A DNA stretch of 64,000 nucleotides from Filifactor villosus (GCF_042652965.1 NZ_JBHSHL010000003.1:124001-188000), one strand, 5' to 3'; shown: positions 9,067 to 18,276, counted from the first letter of the stretch. Numbers and translations: made by a program. The notes: generated by a model not told the origin, from the letters alone.

Positions 9067-10530
9067 ATGTTTGTCACCGGAATATCGATATTGTATTTGA
9101 TCATGCTCGTGTTTACGGCGATGTTTATCTTTTTGGAGAATAAGGACAACAATAAGACGATCTCATGGTTACTGGTCCTGGTTTTCCTTCCGGTGGTAGG
9201 CTTTGTACTGTATCTGATCTTCGGAGAGAATGTCCGTTCGGACAAAAACAGCAGGAGAGCAAAATTGACCTCTGAGTTCTTTGAACATAGCGACTTGGTT
9301 GGAATAGAGGCTTTTGATGATTTGGTTCGAACCCAAAAAGAAGGAGTTCGAAGCCTTCCTATTTTTAGGGAGAACGATCGGAGGATCATATCTCTGATTT
9401 TGAATTCGGGAAAGTTCCCGGTCACCTCCAACAATAAGGTAAGAGTCTTTGAAGAAGGGGTCTCCAAGTTTGAATCCCTGCTGCGGGATATCGAAGAAGC
9501 ACAGCATCATATTCATATTGAATACTTTATTATTAAGGATTCGGTAATAGGTAACAAGTTGAGGGAGGCTTTGATCCGAAAGGCGAAACAGGGAGTCAAA
9601 ATAAGGATTATCTATGACGATCTGGGTTCATGGAGGCTGCATATCGAGCAGAGTTATCTCAAGAGTTTGAAGGAGTCGGGTTGCGAGGTGTACTCCTATG
9701 CAATGGAAAAATTTCCTTTTTTGTATCGGAATATCAATTTTCGGGATCACAGAAAAATCGTTATCATTGACGGAAGAATCGGTTATATCGGGGGGATCAA
9801 CATCGGGGACGAGTATGTACACCAAGATCCCTACTTTGATTTTTGGAGAGATACCCATCTCAGGATAGAAGGAGAAGCGGTGTATTCGCTTCAAATCGTA
9901 TTTCTCCTGTCGTGGTACCTGATTCGGGAAGAAATGATAAAGGAGGGGTTTCTCTTTCCGCCGATCGTCAGGCAATTGGGTTATTCGATGGTCCAAATCG
10001 CAACTTCGGATGCAAGTACGCCCCATGAAACCATATATCAGGCTTATTTTTCGGGGATTACGGGAGCAAGAAGAAGTATCTTCATACAGACACCCTACTT
10101 TATTCCGGATCAGGCCTTGCTTACCGGATTAAAGGCAGCTCTGCTTTCGGGAGTTGAAGTGTCCATCATGTTTCCCTCCTATCCCGATCATTTTGTTGTC
10201 TATCACGCCTCTCATTCCTACCTCGAAGAGGTTATGGAACTGGGGGCTAAGGTGTACCTGTATAAGAAGGGCTTTCTTCATTCCAAGGTTGTCATCATAG
10301 ACAGAACTTTTGCTACGGTAGGTACTGCCAATATGGACATCAGAAGTTTTTCGCTCAATGCGGAAATCAATGCGTTTATCTATGACGATAAGAGTGTTGA
10401 TCGCCTGTATAATATGTTTAAGAGGGATATCAAAGATTGTGTGGAAGTTGATTATCTAAGGTATAGACAAAAATCGGTATTCAAACGATTTGTAGAGGCT
10501 TTTTGCAGACTGTTTTCGCCTTTGTTATAG
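9067..10530 (+). CDS. cls: Cardiolipin synthase (phospholipase D family)
   Basis: 487 residues, the usual size. ATG with AAGGGAAG inside the end of the preceding gene. Two N-terminal membrane helices (about 3-22 and 34-53), then two phospholipase-D half-sites of HKD type: FRDHRKIVIIDGRIGYIGG near residue 225 and FLHSKVVIIDRTFATVGTAN near 400. It joins two phosphatidylglycerols, or phosphatidylglycerol with another donor, to make cardiolipin at the cytoplasmic membrane. Confidence 0.94.
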   Translation: MFVTGISILYLIMLVFTAMFIFLENKDNNKTISWLLVLVFLPVVGFVLYLIFGENVRSDKNSRRAKLTSEFFEHSDLVGIEAFDDLVRTQKEGVRSLPIFRENDRRIISLILNSGKFPVTSNNKVRVFEEGVSKFESLLRDIEEAQHHIHIEYFIIKDSVIGNKLREALIRKAKQGVKIRIIYDDLGSWRLHIEQSYLKSLKESGCEVYSYAMEKFPFLYRNINFRDHRKIVIIDGRIGYIGGINIGDEYVHQDPYFDFWRDTHLRIEGEAVYSLQIVFLLSWYLIREEMIKEGFLFPPIVRQLGYSMVQIATSDASTPHETIYQAYFSGITGARRSIFIQTPYFIPDQALLTGLKAALLSGVEVSIMFPSYPDHFVVYHASHSYLEEVMELGAKVYLYKKGFLHSKVVIIDRTFATVGTANMDIRSFSLNAEINAFIYDDKSVDRLYNMFKRDIKDCVEVDYLRYRQKSVFKRFVEAFCRLFSPLL

Positions 10531-10574
10531 TTTTTGTTAAAAAAGTTCAAAGTGGTTGTTAGAAAGGAAAAAAG

Positions 10575-12092
10575 ATGAGAAACAGGCTAAACGAGATGAA
10601 ATTGAAAGACTTGAGGCTGCTTGCAAAACAGGGGGGACTGAAATCGATCACAGCCTTGAAGAAAGAAGAGTTGATCCGTGTTCTTTTGGAGACCGAAGGC
10701 TTGGAGCATATCTTATCCTCCTTTGAAGGGGAAGAAGGGGGTGGTGTGTCACGAGAGGAGAAGGCGGTCAGCCAAGGGGAGAAGGAGATAGTCAAAGAGC
10801 AGGAAAGATTACATGAAAACAGAGTAAAGTCCGTAATTGAGGAGTCTGAAGAGATCAAGAGCACTCTGAGAGATAGAGATAACACAGCTTCGGGAGCTTC
10901 CGCAAGTCCCAAAAAAGTAAGCTATGATAAGGAAGAATATGAGAGGATCATACATAGCAAAGATGCTTTGGTGGCGGAGGGGATTCTTGAGATCCTGCCG
11001 GACGGTTTCGGGTTCTTGAGAGGACCTAATTATATCTCGACTGAAAACGACGTCTATGTAGGGCCTTCTCAAATCAGGAGATTTAACATGAAGACGGGGG
11101 ACAAGATTCTGGGTATCGTACGTCCTCCGGGACCTAACGATAAATTCAATGCGATCTTGTATGTCAAGAGTATCAACGGGCTCAAGCCTGATGTTGCAGC
11201 TAAGAGAAAGGATTTTGACAAGCTGGTTCCTATCTATCCCGATGAACGCCTCTGTTTAAACAACGAAAAAATGGATAAATCCGTAAGGTTGATCGATGTC
11301 TTCGTACCCATAGGAAAGGGACAGAGAGGTTTGATTGTGGCACCTCCCAAGGCGGGCAAAACGGTGCTTTTAAAGAATGTGGCAAATGCAATTCTGAGCA
11401 ATTATCCCGATGTCGAGCTCATTGTGCTTTTGGTGGATGAAAGACCTGAGGAAGTGACCGATATTAGAGAATCGGTCAATGCCGATGTGATCTCTTCGAC
11501 CTTCGATGAACTCCCGAGCAACCATATCAAAGTATCGGAGATGGTTCTTGCACGTGCTAAGAATCTGGTGGAACACGGAAGAGATGTTGTTATCCTTATG
11601 GACAGCATTACAAGGATGGCAAGGGCCTACAATCTGACGATCAATCCCACCGGAAGAACCTTGTCGGGAGGGTTGGATCCGGGTGCTTTGTACGGACCGA
11701 AGAAGTTCTTCGGAGCGGCGAGGAATGTGCGTGAGGGAGGTTCTCTTACCATACTTGCTACCGCCCTGATCGATACGGGTTCAAAGATGGACGATGTCAT
11801 CTACGAAGAATTTAAGGGAACGGGAAACATGGAACTCCATCTGGACAGAAAACTTGCGGAAAAGAGAATTTTTCCCGCCATCGATATCCAACGTTCGGGA
11901 ACACGTAAGGAAGAACTCCTTGTCGATAAAGAGCGTTATGAAATGCTTATCAAAATAAGAAGGATATTGGGCAACTATTCCACCCAGGAGTTAATGGAGG
12001 ATCTGATCCCGATGATCTGCAATGCTTCGGATATGGGACAGTTCCTTTCCGCAGTGGAGCAGGTATATTCGGACAACAACATGCGAAGGTAG
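10575..12092 (+). CDS. rho: Transcription termination factor Rho
   Basis: 505 residues, longer than the about 420 of minimal Rho because of a charged Glu/Lys-rich insert (about 50-130) after the N-terminal helical domain, as in many Gram-positives. The cold-shock-like RNA-binding fold follows (ILEILPDGFGFLRGPNY). The ATPase core has Walker A APPKAGKTVLL, Walker B VVILMDSITR and the Q/R-loop region SGGLDPGALYGPKKFFGAARN. ATG has AGAAAGGAAAAAAG upstream. Hexameric RNA helicase that ends transcription. Confidence 0.97.
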   Translation: MRNRLNEMKLKDLRLLAKQGGLKSITALKKEELIRVLLETEGLEHILSSFEGEEGGGVSREEKAVSQGEKEIVKEQERLHENRVKSVIEESEEIKSTLRDRDNTASGASASPKKVSYDKEEYERIIHSKDALVAEGILEILPDGFGFLRGPNYISTENDVYVGPSQIRRFNMKTGDKILGIVRPPGPNDKFNAILYVKSINGLKPDVAAKRKDFDKLVPIYPDERLCLNNEKMDKSVRLIDVFVPIGKGQRGLIVAPPKAGKTVLLKNVANAILSNYPDVELIVLLVDERPEEVTDIRESVNADVISSTFDELPSNHIKVSEMVLARAKNLVEHGRDVVILMDSITRMARAYNLTINPTGRTLSGGLDPGALYGPKKFFGAARNVREGGSLTILATALIDTGSKMDDVIYEEFKGTGNMELHLDRKLAEKRIFPAIDIQRSGTRKEELLVDKERYEMLIKIRRILGNYSTQELMEDLIPMICNASDMGQFLSAVEQVYSDNNMRR

Positions 12093-12204
12093 GGAAGTTG
12101 AGTTTTGTTTTTTCGACAAGGAAGGGAAAAACAAAAAAATTCTTGAACTTGTGCAATTGAAGTGATATTATAGAAAATAAGGAAAAACTTAAGTCGGAAG
12201 AACC

Positions 12205-12233
12205 TTGATTTTCATAAAAAACTATGATATACT
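12205..12233 (+). promoter_or_regulatory. Sigma-A promoter for rpmE
   Basis: TTGATT (12205-12210) and TATACT (12228-12233) with a 17-base spacer, about 48 bases before the rpmE start. Confidence 0.75.
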
Positions 12234-12281
12234 TTCCAAGTTAGAAGTAATGAGTATCAAAGACCAAGCGAGGTGAAAACA

Positions 12282-12482
12282 ATGAAAGAGAATTTGCATC
12301 CCAAATACAAAGAAGTACAGGTACGTTGTGCGTGTGGAAACACATTCCAAGCAGGTTCCACAAAAGATGAAATCTCCGTAGAGATCTGCTCCCAATGCCA
12401 TCCTTTCTTTACAGGTCAATCCAAGACAATAGAAAAAGGTGGACGTATTGAGCGTTTCAATAAGAAATTCAAGAGAGATTAG
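12282..12482 (+). CDS. rpmE: 50S ribosomal protein L31, zinc-binding form
   Basis: 66 residues. ATG at 12282 follows GCGAGGTG; a GTG three codons earlier overlaps that ribosome site and is unlikely. Starts MKENLHPKYKEV as typical L31. Cys-Ala-Cys near the front and CSQCHPF in the middle provide the zinc ligands, so this is the C+ form. Lies after rho, a common order in Firmicutes, but has its own promoter. Confidence 0.96.
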   Translation: MKENLHPKYKEVQVRCACGNTFQAGSTKDEISVEICSQCHPFFTGQSKTIEKGGRIERFNKKFKRD

Positions 12483-12514
12483 TCTTAACTTTACGACGGA
12501 AACTCAGGTAGAAA

Positions 12515-12555
12515 AAGAGGATGGTTTCATGGAAGTGGAACGATCTTCTTTTTTA
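12515..12555 (+). terminator. Rho-independent terminator after rpmE
   Basis: AAGAGGATGGTTTC pairs with GGAACGATCTTCTT (one internal mismatch and a wobble) and is followed by a run of T. Confidence 0.6.
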
Positions 12556-12638
12556 ATTTGATACAAAATCGAAGCGGCAATCATCATGACGACACGGATT
12601 GCAGGCATCGATCTTCGATAAGACAGAGAGGGGAGTTT

Positions 12639-14003
12639 ATGGCAAGAGGATTTGTTAAACAGTCGTTGGAAGAACGCAGAGAGATGATATTGCACGGGGA
12701 TATCCTGAAAACCTTGTTGTTTTTGTCGGTACCCACGTTGCTGATGGGAGTGGTGCAGGCTCTTATCCCCATTGTGGACAGCTTCTTCCTCAATCATACA
12801 TCGGGTTACGCGGTGGCAGCTGCGGTGGGTTTTGTCGTGCCGATCATACAGATGATCAACGGAATGTCCGGAGGTCTGGGTGTAGCGGGAATGGCAATGA
12901 TAGGAAACGCCAACGGAAGAGGGGATATCGCCGCGGTAAAACATTACTGTACCCAATTGATCGTCTTCGGCTTTCTGCTCGGGATGATTCTTGCACCCCT
13001 CTGCCTTGTGAGCGGTTACGTTGTTTCGAGGTTGATCAATCCGGAGATCTCACAGGAGGTCTTTGTCTATATGGGGCTATATTCCTTTGTTCTGCCCTTT
13101 CTTTTTCTGACTGCCATCTATAATGCGATCAAGAACTCCGTCGGTCAGCCTGAAGCGACCTTGTATCGGATGATTCTTCTACTGGTGTTAAAAATCATAT
13201 TCAATACCTTGTATCTCTATATCCTCGATTTGGGAACGGTGGGCTCCGTCTTGGGTTCGTTTTCGTGTTATCTTTGTATCGGAATCTGGATGTACTATGA
13301 CCTTTTTGTGAAAAAAAGCGATTTAAAACTGGGCTTGAGAGGCTTTTTCTTCGATAAAGAGATGATAGGCGAGATTATGAGATTGGGCATCCCCGCTATG
13401 CTCAATTCGGTCACGGTAAATCTGGGTTTTGTCCTGATCAATCTCGAAGTACAAAAGTACGGAGGGGATGTGATGAATGCACAGACGATCGCAAACAACA
13501 TCAGCAGTCTGTACTTCCTGTTGCCCGCCTCCTTGAGCACGACGGTTACAACCATGGTCAGTATGAATATGGGGATCGGAGAAACCCAAAGGGCAAAAAA
13601 GAGTTTCTTTACCGCCTGTATTGTAGTCATTGTGTTTTCGGCTCTTATTATTGCAGGCTCTCTTCCCTTCTCCGAAGTGCTGGTAGGACTGTTTCTAACC
13701 GATGACAAGATGTTGTCTCTGGCAAAGGAAGCGGTCGATATTTACACCCTGGCGATCATAGGGTTCGGTATCTATATGGCGGTGTACGGTGTCTTCATCG
13801 GACTGGGAAAAACAAAGATACCTCTGTTTACGGGACTGTTGAGAATATGGTTTTTCCGATATATCTTCATCCTTGCCTTTGAAAACATTCTGGGCGTATA
13901 TTCCGTGTTCTGGGGCAACCTTTTCTCCAATACGGCTGCCGGTCTTTTGTGTTTTTTGCTGGTGATGAAGGTCGAGTGGAGAACGAATATGAGGCTCTCT
14001 TGA
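12639..14003 (+). CDS. MATE family multidrug/sodium antiporter
   Basis: 454 residues from the ATG at 12639 (GAGAGGGGAG upstream); the frame extends further up without a ribosome site. Twelve hydrophobic helices in two similar halves. The N-terminal half opens with ILKTLLFLSVPTLLMG and has VDSFFLNH in helix 2, the usual MATE layout. It would export cationic drugs or metabolites in exchange for Na+ or H+. Substrate not predictable. No regulator adjoins. Confidence 0.9.
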   Translation: MARGFVKQSLEERREMILHGDILKTLLFLSVPTLLMGVVQALIPIVDSFFLNHTSGYAVAAAVGFVVPIIQMINGMSGGLGVAGMAMIGNANGRGDIAAVKHYCTQLIVFGFLLGMILAPLCLVSGYVVSRLINPEISQEVFVYMGLYSFVLPFLFLTAIYNAIKNSVGQPEATLYRMILLLVLKIIFNTLYLYILDLGTVGSVLGSFSCYLCIGIWMYYDLFVKKSDLKLGLRGFFFDKEMIGEIMRLGIPAMLNSVTVNLGFVLINLEVQKYGGDVMNAQTIANNISSLYFLLPASLSTTVTTMVSMNMGIGETQRAKKSFFTACIVVIVFSALIIAGSLPFSEVLVGLFLTDDKMLSLAKEAVDIYTLAIIGFGIYMAVYGVFIGLGKTKIPLFTGLLRIWFFRYIFILAFENILGVYSVFWGNLFSNTAAGLLCFLLVMKVEWRTNMRLS

Positions 14004-14071
14004 AAAGGAGGGCGGAGTATGCTAAATCCTTTTATTTGTTAAGTTAAGCTGGACATTGATACACATATTTT

Positions 14072-14273
14072 ATAAATAAGAAGGTTTTAAAGTGGTTGAG
14101 TTTTGCTCTGATCACGGCAGTTCTGTTCGGCGGTTGTACTTCCAAACCGGAGGAGACACAGGAACAGCCTCAGGAAACAACGGAAGTTGCAACACAGACA
14201 CAAGAAACGGGTACCGATTCTTGCAGAAGAAGTGTATTTCGATTAAGGGATGGAGGAGCTGATCTTAAAATAA
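14072..14273 (+). pseudogene. Remnant of a solute-binding lipoprotein gene
   Basis: A lipoprotein leader is legible (NKKVLKWLSFALITAVLFGGC, lipobox FGGC) followed by a Thr/Glu/Gln-rich linker, as in binding proteins. The expected start codon reads ATA (14072-14074) and no ribosome site precedes it. After the linker the frame runs into nonsense, but another frame gives LAEEVYFD then GMEELILK and stops, which looks like a protein C-terminus. This suggests a start-codon loss plus an internal deletion of most of the gene. Interpretation inferred. Confidence 0.55.
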
Positions 14274-14292
14274 AACAAAAAAATATAAAACG

Positions 14293-14334
14293 GTAACGGA
14301 TGTTACGGAAAACCCTCCACGTTTCTTCTATACT
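14293..14334 (+). promoter_or_regulatory. hcp promoter with CRP/FNR-type operator
   Basis: A perfect palindrome GTAAC-N4-GTTAC spans 14293-14306. A -10-like TATACT lies at 14329-14334; a start 7 bases on places the operator centre at about -41.5, the classical class II activator position. No good -35 is present, as expected for an activated promoter. GTAAC-N4-GTTAC resembles, from memory, the site proposed for clostridial HcpR, a CRP/FNR relative that controls hcp in response to nitric oxide. No such regulator gene is in the window. Confidence 0.65.
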
Positions 14335-14382
14335 AAGAATATGGATCAACGAAAACATAGACGAACATTCAGGAGGGGTAAT

Positions 14383-16032
14383 ATGAACAGTCTTTTAGAT
14401 AATCAAATGTTTTGTTTTCAGTGTCAGGAGACAGCGGCAAACAAGGGGTGTACAAAGATGGGTGTCTGCGGGAAGACACCGCGGGTATCGAATATGCAGG
14501 ATATGTTAATCTGGATATCCAAGGGGATTTCTCAGATTACGACCGGACTTCGGGAGGAAGGTGTGACCGTTTCCAAGGAAGTAAATCATATGATTACCTT
14601 AAACCTCTTTACGACGATTACCAATGCGAATTTCGACGAAGCTGCTATTGTGGAGAAGATAGTAAAGACGATCAATGTGAAAGAAGAGTTGAAAAAGCAG
14701 CTCAAAAACAGGGAAGGTCTCAGCGAAGCTGCTCTTTGGAAGGAAACGGACATAGAAGTTTTGGCGGCCAAGGCAAAGGAAGTAGGAGTGTTGAGTACGG
14801 AAAATGAAGACGTGAGAAGTTTGAGAGAGTTGATCATCTACGGTCTGAAGGGTCTCTCCGCATACTCCAAGCATGCAAATGTGCTTTTGGAAGATAACGA
14901 AGAGGTCGATGCCTTTCTGCAAAAAGCTCTTGCAAAGGTCCTCGATGACAGTTTGGGGGTCGATGATCTGGTTGCACTTACCTTGGAGACGGGTAAGTTC
15001 GGAGTGGAAGGAATGGCCATGCTCGACAAGGCGAATACCTCCACCTATGGAAATCCTGAGATGACAAAGGTCAATATCGGGGTCAGAAACAATCCCGCCA
15101 TCCTGATTTCGGGACACGATCTTCGGGATATGGAAATGCTGCTTGAGCAGACTGCGGGAACAGGAGTCGATGTCTATACTCACTCCGAGATGCTTCCGGC
15201 AAATTACTATCCGGCGTTTAAAAAGTATGACCACTTCGTAGGCAACTACGGAAACGCTTGGTGGAAGCAGAAAGAGGAGTTTGAGAGTTTCAACGGACCG
15301 ATACTGATGACGACGAACTGTATTGTACCGCCGAAAGACAGCTACAAAGACAGGGTCTATACAACGGGGTCCGCAGGGTTTCCCGGATGTAAACACATCG
15401 AGGGGGAGATCGGCGAGACGAAGGACTTCTCCGCGATCATTGAACATGCCAAACGCTGTCCTGCACCGACTGAAATCGAGAGCGGAGAGATTATAGGGGG
15501 CTTTGCTCACAACCAAGTCTTTCAATTGGCGGACAAGGTCGTAGACGCGGTTAAGAGCGGAGCGATCAGGAAGTTTGTCGTAATGGCGGGATGTGACGGG
15601 CGTCAAAAGGGAAGAAGCTACTATACCGACTTTGCACAGGCGCTTCCCAAGGATACCGTGATTTTGACGGCAGGTTGTGCAAAATATCGTTACAACAAGC
15701 TGGATTTGGGAGATATCGGGGGCATACCGCGAGTTCTTGATGCGGGACAGTGTAACGACTCTTACTCTTTGGCGGTAATCGCGTTGAAACTAAAGGAGAT
15801 CTTCGAACTCTCCGACATCAACGAACTTCCCCTTGCTTTCAATATTGCGTGGTATGAGCAGAAAGCGGTCATTGTTCTCCTGGCTCTTCTCTATCTGGGA
15901 GTCAAAAACATCCACCTGGGACCGACTCTTCCCGCCTTCCTTTCTCCGAATGTTGTAAACGTCCTGGTGGAAAATTTCGGTATTGCCGGAGTGGGAAGCG
16001 TGGAAGACGATATGAAAATTCTGATAGGATAG
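14383..16032 (+). CDS. hcp: Hydroxylamine reductase / hybrid cluster protein
   Basis: 549 residues. ATG at 14383 with AGGAGGGG upstream. N-terminal Cys motif CFQC-x8-C-x5-C for the 4Fe-4S cluster, the short-spacing type of strict anaerobes. Hybrid-cluster ligand regions are visible: GFPGCKHI, AGCDGRQKG, LTAGCAKY and DAGQCNDSY. Reduces nitric oxide or hydroxylamine in the cytoplasm and protects against nitrosative stress. Monocistronic here, with the operator described above. Confidence 0.96.
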   Translation: MNSLLDNQMFCFQCQETAANKGCTKMGVCGKTPRVSNMQDMLIWISKGISQITTGLREEGVTVSKEVNHMITLNLFTTITNANFDEAAIVEKIVKTINVKEELKKQLKNREGLSEAALWKETDIEVLAAKAKEVGVLSTENEDVRSLRELIIYGLKGLSAYSKHANVLLEDNEEVDAFLQKALAKVLDDSLGVDDLVALTLETGKFGVEGMAMLDKANTSTYGNPEMTKVNIGVRNNPAILISGHDLRDMEMLLEQTAGTGVDVYTHSEMLPANYYPAFKKYDHFVGNYGNAWWKQKEEFESFNGPILMTTNCIVPPKDSYKDRVYTTGSAGFPGCKHIEGEIGETKDFSAIIEHAKRCPAPTEIESGEIIGGFAHNQVFQLADKVVDAVKSGAIRKFVVMAGCDGRQKGRSYYTDFAQALPKDTVILTAGCAKYRYNKLDLGDIGGIPRVLDAGQCNDSYSLAVIALKLKEIFELSDINELPLAFNIAWYEQKAVIVLLALLYLGVKNIHLGPTLPAFLSPNVVNVLVENFGIAGVGSVEDDMKILIG

Positions 16033-16577
16033 GTACAAAGCGATAGGCGAAGGAAGGATTTCTTTGTTTCTTTCCGAACAAACGGATCTTCCTCTGAGGG
16101 AAAGAACATCCTGCAAGAACTTGAAGACACAAGAGCTCTTCTCTTTCAAGGGGTTGCTCGAAAAGAATGTTTGACGGGCGAAGAGCAAAATTTGTGTTAT
16201 TGAAAGAGAAAAAGGGTATGTTGTTAAAGGGATGATTAGCGGGAATATGCGAACATATGGGAATCTTTGACCATAGGAGAGATACGTCGTGCAGACGAAC
16301 GGACATTTTTTTGCATATCCGGCTGAAAGGGTCGCCGGACTTAGCGGCGATCTGTTTCCGACTGTAGTTCCTCCAAATTAATATAAACAACAACATGAGA
16401 GGACAGCCGTCTTTCCGTTAGGAAGGACGGCTGTTCTTCGTCCGGGACACCGTAAGAAAACAAGCCATGTTCAGTTGTCGGGGTGATCGGATCGCATTGC
16501 CTCCTTAAATTTAATATTTTTTTAATTTAAGTCTTGCCAAACGGAAAAGAGTATGCTATTATAATTAAGTATTCAGC
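16033..16577. other. Intergenic region with hairpins, possible structured RNA
   Basis: No gene. The clearest structure is 16401-16436, where ACAGCCGTCTTTCC pairs with GGAAGGACGGCTGT around a four-base loop; no T run follows. Just upstream (16229-16375) several short stems can form, for example CCGGC with GCCGG around a TGAAAGGGTC loop, and CGTC with GACG. I do not recognise a known riboswitch. The tRNA promoter ends the region. Confidence 0.4.
16534..16562 (+). promoter_or_regulatory. Promoter of the tRNA-Leu genes
   Basis: TTGCCA (16534-16539), 17-base spacer, TATTAT (16557-16562), ending 15 bases before the first tRNA. Confidence 0.65.
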
Positions 16578-16663
16578 GCAGGCGTGGCGGAACGGCAGAC
16601 GCACTGGACTCAAAATCCAGCGATAGCGATATCGTGTGGGTTCAAATCCCACCGCCTGCACCA
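16578..16663 (+). tRNA. tRNA-Leu (anticodon CAA)
   Basis: 86 bases including encoded CCA. Acceptor GCAGGCG pairs with CGCCTGC. Anticodon stem CTGGA/TCCAG holds loop CTCAAAA, anticodon CAA. Long variable arm (CGATAGCGATATCG) as expected of tRNA-Leu, and GGTTCAAATCC T arm. Confidence 0.95.
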
Positions 16664-16667
16664 ATCT

Positions 16668-16692
16668 TATCTCACGGAGTGTGAGATTTTTT
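16668..16692 (+). terminator. Terminator-like hairpin between the tRNAs
   Basis: ATCTCAC / GTGAGAT stem with a GGAGT loop and six T. May attenuate or help separate the two tRNAs. Confidence 0.65.
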
Positions 16693-16716
16693 ATTAAAGC
16701 TTCGAGATGTTTCCGG

Positions 16717-16801
16717 GCAGATGTGGCGGAATGGCAGACGCGTACGCTTGAGGGGCGTATGAACAACGTTCGTGAGGGTTCGAGTCCCTCCATCTGCACC
16801 A
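16717..16801 (+). tRNA. tRNA-Leu (anticodon GAG)
   Basis: 85 bases including encoded CCA. Acceptor GCAGATG/CATCTGC. Anticodon stem TACGC/GCGTA holds loop TTGAGGG, anticodon GAG. Long variable arm (GAACAACGTTCG) and GGTTCGAGTCC T arm. Nearly the same 5' half as the preceding tRNA-Leu. Confidence 0.95.
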
Positions 16802-16805
16802 ATCG

Positions 16806-16855
16806 GAAGAGAGTATGTATATCCTTACGGGAAGTACATACTCTCTTCTTTTTTA
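16806..16855 (+). terminator. Rho-independent terminator after the tRNAs
   Basis: 14-base perfect stem GAAGAGAGTATGTA / TACATACTCTCTTC followed by six T. Confidence 0.9.
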
Positions 16856-16891
16856 TACCGACGATGTTTTATCGATAACGATTTTAATTTT

Positions 16892-17004
16892 ATACTATTA
16901 TTCATTTGAGTTATGGGTATCGGCAACCTGTATTCAAACGAAGATAAAACGGATTTTTGTGGTCATAAAATAAATATAATCATACTTCTATTGAAGAATA
17001 GTAT
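16892..17004 (-). repeat. Family A MITE-like element
   Basis: Starts ATACTATTATTC and ends GAAGAATAGTAT. Minus orientation relative to the copy at 1591. Most similar to the copy at 22736 (both have TTATGxxTAxCxGCAACCTGTA). Confidence 0.75.
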
Positions 17005-17120
17005 GATACCGTTCTTCGATAGAAGCATTCGTAGATCCGCCTTGATTATAAAAATAAATCAATTCAAGTCTGAAGAAGTCAAGCTCATAGATATCGATGA
17101 TTCAAACGAAGCGCAGTATT

Positions 17121-17233
17121 ATACTCTTTTTCATTTAAATAATGGATCATGCCGATTTGTACTCCATAGGAAATAGAATGAATTTGTGTGGTTGTAAAAC
17201 GGATAGGAACACATTTCTATTGGGAAATAGTAT
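17121..17233 (-). repeat. Family A element, diverged
   Basis: Begins ATACTCTTTTTC and ends TGGGAAATAGTAT, with the shared TTTGTGTGGTTGTAAAAC core. Directly followed by a family C copy in the same orientation. Confidence 0.65.
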
Positions 17234-17340
17234 TATACGGTTATCCCTTAAATTTGACAGGCTGAATGCCTTGAAGGAGATCTTGCGTCAGTTTGTTTTT
17301 TGTGAATGGTATATTCCGTATGCCGGCAATCTTGATATCA
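17230..17340 (-). repeat. Family C element
   Basis: Minus orientation. TTTGACAGGCTGAATGCCTT and TTTGTTTTTTGTGAATGGTATATTCC correspond to the reverse of the copies at 62498 and 62698. Adjoins the family A copy with shared end bases. Confidence 0.6.
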
Positions 17341-17388
17341 TTCTAAGGTCGGCAGTTCGACAAGGGTCCGGTTTTCAACCTTCCCTTG

Positions 17389-18276
17389 TCATCCCTTGTT
17401 ATTTAAGCGTTTGCGGTATTCCCTCGGGGTGTATTTTACCCTTCGTTTAAAGATTTGGGTAAAGTATGAGGCGGAGTTGAAGCCGACGATTCGAGCGATG
17501 TCTTCGATGGTATGGTTGGTATTTTTGAGCAAGTCTTCGGCGATATTCAATCGCTTGTCCAAGAGGTAATGGATGGGGGTTACCCCATAGCTTTTTTTAA
17601 ACTCACGCACCAACTGATATTTGTTGGTGTAGATCATCTTGGCCAATTCCTCCAAGGTAATATCATGGGTGTAGTAGAGGTCGATATAGGATTTGATGTA
17701 TTCAAGCTGGCGGTTGTTGTTTGTATTCGCATCCAAAACGAGCTTGCTTTGGGCAAGACGGAGGATTGAAAATATCAGGATCTCCAGAAGATTTTTCATA
17801 ATTTCCTGATGAAAGGGCTCTTCGCCCTCCTGTTCTCTGTGAATCTCCAGAAAAAGGGTCAAGAGCTTGTCCCTATGGTTTCGGAAGTTCTTTTTGAAGA
17901 TATGACTGTGCAGGAGGTAGTCGTAGACGCTTTCGGGACGGTCCGAAGGCGGATCTTCATTTTTGTGAAACGGCATGATCGAAAGTCCCTTCATTCCCAG
18001 AACAATGTAGGAGAGAGACTCCTGTGAATCGGAGACCTCGGTGTGAAAAATATTGGAGTTTACAATCAGGAGATCGTCCGCACGAAGAGGAATTTCACGG
18101 TTGGGAAACTTCATTCTTCCCTGCCCCGATATGACATAGAACAACTCTGTAAACGGATGGACGTGCATGGTGGAATGCCAAGTATCGTCCATGCTGTTTT
18201 TTGTGATATAGACCGGTTCGACATTCATCGAGCGGATTCGGTCGCGAATAAGACTTAAGTTAAATAGAGTTTCCAT
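17389..18276 (-). CDS. AraC family transcriptional regulator, probable activator of the lacto-/galacto-N-biose locus
   Basis: 295 residues; ATG with AAGGAGACCCT upstream. N-terminal cupin-type sensor domain (HVHPFTELFYVISGQGRM near residue 38) and C-terminal double helix-turn-helix: ITLEELAKMIYTNKYQLVREF, then IEDIARIVGFNSASYFTQIFK, closing with the typical PREYR. It lies divergent from the sugar-binding-protein gene, whose promoter has a good -10 but no -35, which fits an activator. The effector is probably a sugar of the locus; inference from position. Confidence 0.88.
   Translation of the reverse strand: METLFNLSLIRDRIRSMNVEPVYITKNSMDDTWHSTMHVHPFTELFYVISGQGRMKFPNREIPLRADDLLIVNSNIFHTEVSDSQESLSYIVLGMKGLSIMPFHKNEDPPSDRPESVYDYLLHSHIFKKNFRNHRDKLLTLFLEIHREQEGEEPFHQEIMKNLLEILIFSILRLAQSKLVLDANTNNNRQLEYIKSYIDLYYTHDITLEELAKMIYTNKYQLVREFKKSYGVTPIHYLLDKRLNIAEDLLKNTNHTIEDIARIVGFNSASYFTQIFKRRVKYTPREYRKRLNNKG

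Noticed and set aside
14599..15606. 335-codon frame antisense to hcp
   Set aside because: Shadow of a clear hcp gene.
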